From positions 203,965 through 267,964 of the forward strand of contig NZ_JADLRJ010000010.1 of the NCBI RefSeq assembly GCF_015477355.1: a DNA stretch of 64,000 nucleotides, in the 5' to 3' direction. Shown one piece after another: positions 59,453-64,000 of the stretch. The position numbers were made by a program, and so were the translations under genes. Numbering within the stretch: position 1 is the first letter of the stretch; the number at the start of each line of letters is the position of its first letter. The DNA is from Nocardia blacklockiae. GTDB lineage: Bacteria; Actinomycetota; Actinomycetes; Mycobacteriales; Mycobacteriaceae. The notes beneath the pieces are model-generated. The model saw nothing but the letters and a program-made list of their open reading frames with translations, made no database searches and was not told the origin of the DNA.

Positions 59453-60427
59453 ATGCGGAATGACAGCGATCAGCAGGTGGTGGGCCGGGCGGTCCAGCTC
59501 GGTTCGTTCGGTGGTCTCGAAGTCCTGGAAGTCCGTGAGATCCCTGCTCCGCAGGCCGGTCCGGGGCAGGTACGGGTGCGGGTCACCGCCGCCGGGCTGA
59601 ACCCGATGGACTGGATCATGATCGCCGACTCGGACACGGCGTCCCGATTCGGCCTGAGCCTGCCGGCCGGGTTCGGAACCGACTACGCGGGCGTGGTCGA
59701 CCAGGTCGGTGCGGGGGTGACCGGCTTCGCGCCCGGCGACCGCGTGTTCGGGGGCGCCCTGTCGCGCGCGGTCGCGGACTTCGTGGTGGTCGAGGCGGCC
59801 GGAGCCGTCGCGGCGAACGAGGCCCATCACACCCCCGACGGCGTCGACGACCGCACCGCCGCCACCCTCACGATCGCGGGCCGCACGGCATCCGCCGCCC
59901 TGGCCGTGATCGACCCCGGCCCCGGCGACACGGTGCTGATCGGTGGCGCGGGCGGCGGGGTCGGGGTCTTCGCCGTCCAGCTGGCCCGGCTCGCGGGAGC
60001 GCGCGTGATCGGGACGGGATCGGCGACCTCGGCCGATTTCCTGCGCGAACTCGGAGCCGAGCCGGTCACCTACGGCGACGGCCTGGCCGACCGGGTGCGG
60101 GCCCTCGCTCCCGGCGGTGTCACCGCCGCCCTCGACCTGCACGGGACCGAGACGGTGCGCGTCGCAAGGGAACTCGGCGTTCCGGACGGCCGGATCGGTC
60201 TCATTGCCGCGCAAGTCGACGGCGTCTCCTCGGCCAACGGGGCCGACGCCGCGCCCGAGGCGCTGGACGACCTGGCTCGCGCGGTCGCGGCCGGACGACT
60301 CCGGGTGCCGATCGCGGCGAGCTTCCCGATCGAGCAGATCCGCCGCGCGGCCGAACTCCAGGCCGGACGGCATGTGCAGGGCAAGATCGTCATCGACCTC
60401 CAGGCCGAAGCCGCTCCGTCGACGTGA
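59453..60427 (+). CDS. NADPH:quinone oxidoreductase-like medium-chain dehydrogenase
   Basis: 324 aa. ATG 59453 with AGAGAGG upstream. N-terminal GroES-like part (VQLGSFGGLEVLEVREIPAP, QVRVRVTAAGLNPMDWIMI, FGTDYAGVVDQVGAGVTGFA) and Rossmann part GDTVLIGGAGGGVGVFAVQL. Structural zinc cysteines are absent, as in quinone oxidoreductases. Such genes under TetR control usually answer electrophile or quinone stress. Confidence 0.85.
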   Translation: MRNDSDQQVVGRAVQLGSFGGLEVLEVREIPAPQAGPGQVRVRVTAAGLNPMDWIMIADSDTASRFGLSLPAGFGTDYAGVVDQVGAGVTGFAPGDRVFGGALSRAVADFVVVEAAGAVAANEAHHTPDGVDDRTAATLTIAGRTASAALAVIDPGPGDTVLIGGAGGGVGVFAVQLARLAGARVIGTGSATSADFLRELGAEPVTYGDGLADRVRALAPGGVTAALDLHGTETVRVARELGVPDGRIGLIAAQVDGVSSANGADAAPEALDDLARAVAAGRLRVPIAASFPIEQIRRAAELQAGRHVQGKIVIDLQAEAAPST

Positions 60428-60471
60428 CATAAACGCTCACGGCGGCAGCCGAAAATCTGTCGTGTCGGGTG

Positions 60472-60500
60472 TAGACATTCGGTGCGGGGCGTTATAAAGT
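60472..60500 (+). promoter_or_regulatory. Promoter of the structured RNA
   Basis: -35 TAGACA (60472-60477), 17 bp, -10 TAAAGT (60495-60500; TATAAA overlaps it). Predicted start 60505-60508, exactly where the outer RNA stem begins. Confidence 0.6.
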
Positions 60501-60504
60501 CACT

Positions 60505-60830
60505 GTCGTTCGAAAAGAGGAGTCCAGAAGCCGGGAGGTGAACTACCCGGGTAGGAAGTTCCACCGTCCCCTTCCGGCGGCACGAGACAGACGTCCGGCG
60601 CAGTCGGCCGGACCCGCCGGAAGGGGACGAGTACTTCGAACGACACCGAGTCCGCAAGCACCGAGGAAGATCGGGGATCCAGGAGGTGGTCACTGAGTAG
60701 CGATTTATCGGTTCCGCATCTCGGGAAGCTCCGGATGCGGTGTGTGACAGCGGTCCCGACGGGCCGCTGAAGGTAATGAACGTTCCCCCCTTCGTAGATC
60801 CCGGGCCTCGGCGCACCAGCGCCGGGGCCT
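60505..60830 (+). ncRNA. Structured RNA or long 5' leader, unidentified
   Basis: About 325 nt without a coding frame. Its 5' end TGTCGTTCGAA (60504-60514) pairs perfectly with TTCGAACGACA (60635-60645). Inside: CCGGG/CCCGG hairpin (60531-60550); a perfect 15-bp helix GTCCCCTTCCGGCGG (60566-60580) with 60614-60628; and stacked on it GTCCGGC/GCCGGAC (60593-60613). Downstream are stems around CCGCATC/GATGCGG (60714-60740) and AGCGG/CCGCT (60750-60769), then a terminator-like hairpin. A closed outer stem with its own promoter suggests a stand-alone RNA; the size is like mycobacterial Ms1, but I cannot establish homology. It could instead be a leader regulating the MerR-type gene. Confidence 0.6.
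60804..60829 (+). terminator. Terminator-like hairpin before MerR-type gene
   Basis: GGCCTCGGCGC, loop ACCA, GCGCCGGGGCC: 11 bp with one U-G pair. It may end the RNA or attenuate the downstream gene. No T tract. Confidence 0.55.
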
Positions 60831-60854
60831 GTCGGCGTTGACCCGAGAGGCCCC

Positions 60855-61220
60855 GTGCATCAACAGAACTCCCCTGCCGCCGGCGGCCACAGCGCCGCCG
60901 ACAAACTCGACGACGACGATTTCCCCGCCTATTCGATGGGGCGCGCCGCGGAGATCCTCGGCGTCACCCAAGCCTTCCTGCGCGGCCTCGATGCCACCGA
61001 ATTGCTGACCCCGCAACGGTCACCGGGCGGTCACCGCCGCTACTCGCGTCACCAACTGCGCCTCGCCGCCCGCGTCCGCCAACTCGTCGACGCCGGCAAC
61101 ACCCTCGATGCGGCCTGCCGCATCGTGGTCCTCGAGAACCAGCTCGCCGAGGCCCAGCGTCGCAACACCGAACTGCAACACACCCTCGATCAGCGCAGCG
61201 ACCCGTCCGCAACGACATAA
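60855..61220 (+). CDS. MerR-type helix-turn-helix protein, 121 aa
   Basis: GTG 60855 with GAGAGG upstream. A disordered start (MHQQNSPAAGG) leads to a MerR domain: YSMGRAAEILGVTQAFLRGL, LLTPQRSPGGHRRYSRHQLR, then a short coiled-coil helix ENQLAEAQRRNTELQHTLDQ. No effector domain or metal-binding cysteines. Small MerR-like proteins of this kind act as nucleoid or developmental regulators in actinomycetes. The structured RNA immediately upstream is the notable context. Confidence 0.8.
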   Translation: MHQQNSPAAGGHSAADKLDDDDFPAYSMGRAAEILGVTQAFLRGLDATELLTPQRSPGGHRRYSRHQLRLAARVRQLVDAGNTLDAACRIVVLENQLAEAQRRNTELQHTLDQRSDPSATT

Positions 61221-61251
61221 CGTGCCCGGCGGTGTCAGCACTCGCGCGCGG

Positions 61252-62220
61252 TCACGGGAACAGTATGTCGCCGTAGGCCGCCAGTGTCGGTGTGGTGCCA
61301 CTCGACAGCTGGTAGACCGGCTGCTGGTCGGGGGCGAGGGGATTGCCGGTGGCCGGGTCCCGCCAGCTGGAACCCGCCGCCGGGCGGCCCGTGTACACCC
61401 GACTGTCACCGCCGACCCACACCGCGAACGGATCCGCCGAACCCCAAGCGCCGTAATCGGGTTGGGTGCCATGGAAATTGGTGACGGCGAACTCCGCGCC
61501 CCAGGTGTAGCCGCGGTCGGTGGAGGTCGAGCCGAACAGCCCGCCTCGGGCCGATTTGATGTAGGTCACCATCAGCGTCGCGGTCATGAATCCCGGATAT
61601 CCGACGAAACTGGGCAGGCCCAGGCATCGGTGCGGCAATACGGTCCGGTTGTTGACGTCGAAGTCGTAGCCGTCGCTGGACCGGTACAGGATGATGTTGT
61701 CGCCTTCTCTGGTGAGCAGGTAGACGTCGGCGGTGTGCGCATTGGACAGATAGATCCCGTTGCCCGACACGGGAAGACCGTTCAGGAGCGCTCCGGCACT
61801 CTGCCACTGCTGGCCGTCGTAGGTGGCGTGGTAGATCTTGTGATCCGGGTTGCCGAAATTGTCGAGATGCCCGGCCCAGTACAGGTGCAGACGGTCGGGC
61901 CGGGAAATGAGGACGGGGCGGCGAGCGGTCTGGTTGAACCGCATCTCGCGGTCGAGAATGCCGAGCGGTGGCGACCACGAGTCGCCGTCGAAACTCGACC
62001 ACGACATGCTCCGGTCCTCGGTCCCGCTGGCATACACCCCGCTGTATGCCATGTAGAGCCTGTCGTGCCAGGTCGCGAGCGACGGTCCGGCCGCCGAGTT
62101 CGCGTTCGGCACCTCGTTCATCCCGTTCCAGTTGTTGCCGTCGTAGGTACGCGACCACCAGATTCGCTGATCATCGGTGTCACCGTGCCGGGGGAATCTT
62201 CCGGCCATGTAGAGCGGCAT
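61252..62220 (-). CDS. Beta-propeller (sialidase/lectin-like) protein, 322 aa
   Basis: ATG 62220 with GAGGAG 7-8 nt upstream. Repeated blade units each with a Tyr/Trp-rich strand: IWWSRTYDGNNWNGMNEVP, MSWSSFDGDSWSPPLGIL, KIYHATYDGQQWQSAGALL, STSTDRGYTWGAEFAV. This is the Asp-box-like arrangement of sialidase-fold propellers, about six blades. No signal peptide and no catalytic Tyr/Glu set recognised, so binding rather than hydrolysis. Resembles the C-terminal half of the DUF1906 protein at 17-19 kb in style. Confidence 0.65.
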   Translation of the reverse strand: MPLYMAGRFPRHGDTDDQRIWWSRTYDGNNWNGMNEVPNANSAAGPSLATWHDRLYMAYSGVYASGTEDRSMSWSSFDGDSWSPPLGILDREMRFNQTARRPVLISRPDRLHLYWAGHLDNFGNPDHKIYHATYDGQQWQSAGALLNGLPVSGNGIYLSNAHTADVYLLTREGDNIILYRSSDGYDFDVNNRTVLPHRCLGLPSFVGYPGFMTATLMVTYIKSARGGLFGSTSTDRGYTWGAEFAVTNFHGTQPDYGAWGSADPFAVWVGGDSRVYTGRPAAGSSWRDPATGNPLAPDQQPVYQLSSGTTPTLAAYGDILFP

Positions 62221-62501
62221 CGTCTGTCTCCTCGAGAGTCTCGGCTTCGAGCATTCGGCGAATCGCGACGGTCGGCGGGGGGAATCAGGTTGAGTCACTG
62301 TCGAATTCCGGCTCATGATCCGCCCGAAGTTTCGACAGCCGGAGAGCGTTCCCCCAAGACACCGGACAACTGATGGAGCGTACGGGTTGTCGACCAGCCG
62401 GCAGGCAATTCCGTTGGGCGGCAACCGACTTGTTATGTCCTACCGAACAGTCTCGATACGCCGATGCCGGTCCTGTCGAGACCGGCCGGACCCGCCTCGG
62501 C

Positions 62502-62972
62502 TCAGGGCGTGGCGAAGACGGAGCCCGCCGCGGCGAGGGTGAGGACTTCCTTGTTGCCGTCGGCCCAGGTCGGTGTCATGACGACGGTGTCGATGAGCCA
62601 GCCGTTGCCGGTGTCGGTCAGGCCGATTCGGTAGGTGCCGCCGAGTGTCCAGCGGGGGGAGCCGAAGCGGTTGGCGAGTAGGTGGATGGCCTGGAAGACC
62701 GCGGTGAGTTCGGCATGGTGGCCGTCGACGTGGACGAGGTGATTGCCGAGGAGGTGCTGGGTGGCGTCGAACGCGCCCAGCAGTGTGGACCAGTCGCGGC
62801 GAATGCCGTCGGGAGTCGCGGTGACGGGCTCGCCGCCCCAGATAGCGGTGTAATCCAGCACGACCTGATCGGCGAAGACACTCGGGAACTCGTCCCAATC
62901 ACCGGTATCGATGTACCAGAACATCCGGGTCGCCGCTTCGATGACGTCGGCGCGCTGCTGTGCTGTGCTCAT
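62502..62972 (-). CDS. SnoaL/NTF2-like cytoplasmic protein, 156 aa
   Basis: ATG 62972 (MSTAQQRADVIEAATRMFWY). NTF2-like pattern: IDTGDWDEFPSVFADQVVLD, then GIRRDWSTLLGAFDATQHLL with the T-Q-H-x-L-x-N-H element common in SnoaL-like polyketide cyclases and dehydratases, and GTYRIGLTDTGNGWLIDTVV. Weak ribosome site. Divergent from the XRE-family regulator gene 89 bp away, which probably controls it. Confidence 0.8.
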   Translation of the reverse strand: MSTAQQRADVIEAATRMFWYIDTGDWDEFPSVFADQVVLDYTAIWGGEPVTATPDGIRRDWSTLLGAFDATQHLLGNHLVHVDGHHAELTAVFQAIHLLANRFGSPRWTLGGTYRIGLTDTGNGWLIDTVVMTPTWADGNKEVLTLAAAGSVFATP

Positions 62973-63061
62973 GACCTCGAGCCTGCTGGACGGTCCCGCG
63001 GGCAGCCAGGCCCGCGTTGTCCACGTACCGCCGGTACCAGGCTGATTCGTAGACTGAAGCC

Positions 63062-63826
63062 ATGACCGAACTGGGCGCCTTCCTGGCCGGCCGCCGCGCC
63101 CGCGTGGAACCGGCCGCCGTCGGCCTACCCACAGGCCGCCGCCGCCGCGTCCCCGGTCTGCGCCGCGAGGAACTGGCACAGCTCGCCGGTATCAGCGCCG
63201 AGTACTACCAGCGGCTCGAGCAGGGCAGGTCGGCGCACCCGTCCGACGAGGTCCTCGACGCCCTCGCCGAGGCGTTGCGGCTGGACCCGGTCGAGCGCGA
63301 GCATCTGCGGGCCCTCGCCCGACCGGCTCGCCGCCGCGGCCCCGTCGGCGCGAACGGCACGCGTCCCGAGTTGCGCGCGATGCTCGACGCGATGGACGCC
63401 ATCCCCGCCCTGATCATCACCGACACCTTCACGGTGCTGGCCGAGAACGCGTTGGCGCGCAAACTGTTCGACGCGCTCGGCGAACACGAGAATCTCGCGC
63501 GCGCATTGTTTCTCGCACCGGCCGCCCGCGCGTTCTATCTCGAATGGGACGACACAGCTGCCGCCACGGTCGCTCAATTGCGACTGGTCGCGGGCCGCTA
63601 TCCCGACGACCCGGCGGCCACTGCCCTGATCGAGGAACTCACCGCAGCGAGTCCCGAATTCACCGCGTTGTGGCAGGAGGGCGACGTGGCGCTGCGCACC
63701 TACGGCCGCAAGCGCTTCCGCCACCCCGAACAGGGCGTGGTGACGGTGAACTACGAGAATTTCGAACTCCCGGGCGACCCACGCCAGCGTCTGGTCACTT
63801 TCACTCAGACGGAAGTTCGGCCATAA
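63062..63826 (+). CDS. XRE-family regulator with MmyB-like ligand domain
   Basis: 254 aa. HTH at about residues 10-75: LGAFLAGRRARVEPAAVGLP, GRRRRVPGLRREELAQLAGI, SAEYYQRLEQGRSAHPSDEV, typical of MmyB-like regulators. The C-terminal PAS-like domain (IPALIITDTFTVLAENALAR, LWQEGDVALRTYGRKRFRHP, FELPGDPRQRLVTFT) is thought to bind a fatty-acid-like ligand in MmyB. Divergent from the SnoaL-like gene, a common pairing. Confidence 0.85.
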   Translation: MTELGAFLAGRRARVEPAAVGLPTGRRRRVPGLRREELAQLAGISAEYYQRLEQGRSAHPSDEVLDALAEALRLDPVEREHLRALARPARRRGPVGANGTRPELRAMLDAMDAIPALIITDTFTVLAENALARKLFDALGEHENLARALFLAPAARAFYLEWDDTAAATVAQLRLVAGRYPDDPAATALIEELTAASPEFTALWQEGDVALRTYGRKRFRHPEQGVVTVNYENFELPGDPRQRLVTFTQTEVRP

Positions 63827-63877
63827 CTCATCGGGACCTGTTGCCGGTCAACATCTTCTGCTCGAAGTGGGCCAGCG

Positions 63878-64000
63878 CTAGGTCGTGTCTCCCAATAATT
63901 TGAGCCATTCGACGACCAGGGCCAGGACGAATCCGGCGCGGTAAGTGATTGCGAGCTTGTCGTAGCGCGTGGCCACCGCCCGCCAGTGCTTGGCCCTGTT
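63878..64000 (-). mobile_element. IS5-type insertion sequence, transposase C-terminus (partial)
   Basis: The leftward frame entering from the right edge reads RAKHWRAVATRYDKLAITYR, AGFVLALVVEWLKLLGDTT and stop (TAG 63880-63878), the C-terminal signature of IS5-family DDE transposases with the R-Y-D-K motif. The sequence GGTCGTGTCTCCC at 63881 looks like the terminal inverted repeat, and the bases CTAG there fit a TAR-type target duplication. The rest lies outside the window. Confidence 0.8.

Noticed and set aside
60505-60830. Assignment of the RNA as Ms1, 6C or a cobalamin/SAM/c-di-AMP riboswitch
   Set aside because: Size resembles Ms1 and one CCCCCC tract exists, but I could not match diagnostic motifs of any of these by eye.

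Overview
High-GC actinomycete chromosome, most likely Nocardia or a close mycolic-acid relative. Evidence: strong G/C bias at third codon positions, an exported antigen-85-type mycolyltransferase (57734-58711), a MbtI-type salicylate synthase, 4-bp ATGA/GTGA gene overlaps, and many TetR/LysR/IclR regulators. The species call is inference. I saw no rRNA, tRNA or CRISPR array.

Layout. 1-8.2 kb: a P-loop NTPase with a membrane receptor-like partner (left edge), two small exported proteins, a disrupted ORF with an in-frame stop, and two unrecognised proteins. 8.7-10.1 kb: decaying genes (pyridoxamine-oxidase-like, phospholipase-D-like with a one-base frameshift, a helix-turn-helix remnant). 10.1-16.9 kb: LysR/MFS divergent pair, a second MFS, two truncated genes meeting head to head, an exported SnoaL-like protein preceded by two identical palindromes, and an IclR regulator. 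17-24.9 kb: a DUF1906-type protein next to an unrecognised 890-aa protein, an MpaB-family oxygenase, a fulvocin-C-related protein and a membrane protein.

The main feature is a metallophore gene cluster at 25.0-57.3 kb: TetR regulator; two exporter-fold ABC half-transporters (YbtPQ/IrtAB type); a leftward operon of O-methyltransferase, P450, halogenase-like FAD enzyme and salicylate synthase; a rightward operon of two nonribosomal peptide synthetases, a saccharopine-dehydrogenase-like protein, a thiazolinyl imine reductase and a second P450, joined by 4-bp overlaps; then a methyltransferase and an MFS exporter. The assembly line reads ArCP | Cy-A-PCP | Cy-A-PCP | Cy-A-PCP || docking-Cy-A(MT)-PCP-TE: a pyochelin-like logic extended to four heterocyclisation modules. 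Three 15-bp Fur-family boxes of the actinobacterial Zur type (TGAAAATGATTTTCA-like) sit before the ABC genes, between the two biosynthetic operons, and before the methyltransferase. I infer a zinc-regulated zincophore comparable in concept to coelibactin rather than an iron siderophore. A second near-identical 21-bp motif occurs only, as far as I saw, upstream of the TetR gene and of the MFS exporter, suggesting separate control of export. Almost every interdomain linker of the megasynthases carries an in-frame tandem repeat.

57.3-64 kb: YciI-like protein, mycolyltransferase, TetR/quinone-oxidoreductase pair with two matching operators, a strongly structured RNA (about 60505-60830) with its own promoter ahead of a MerR-type gene, a beta-propeller protein, a SnoaL-like protein, an XRE/MmyB-type regulator, and the end of an IS5-type element at the right edge.
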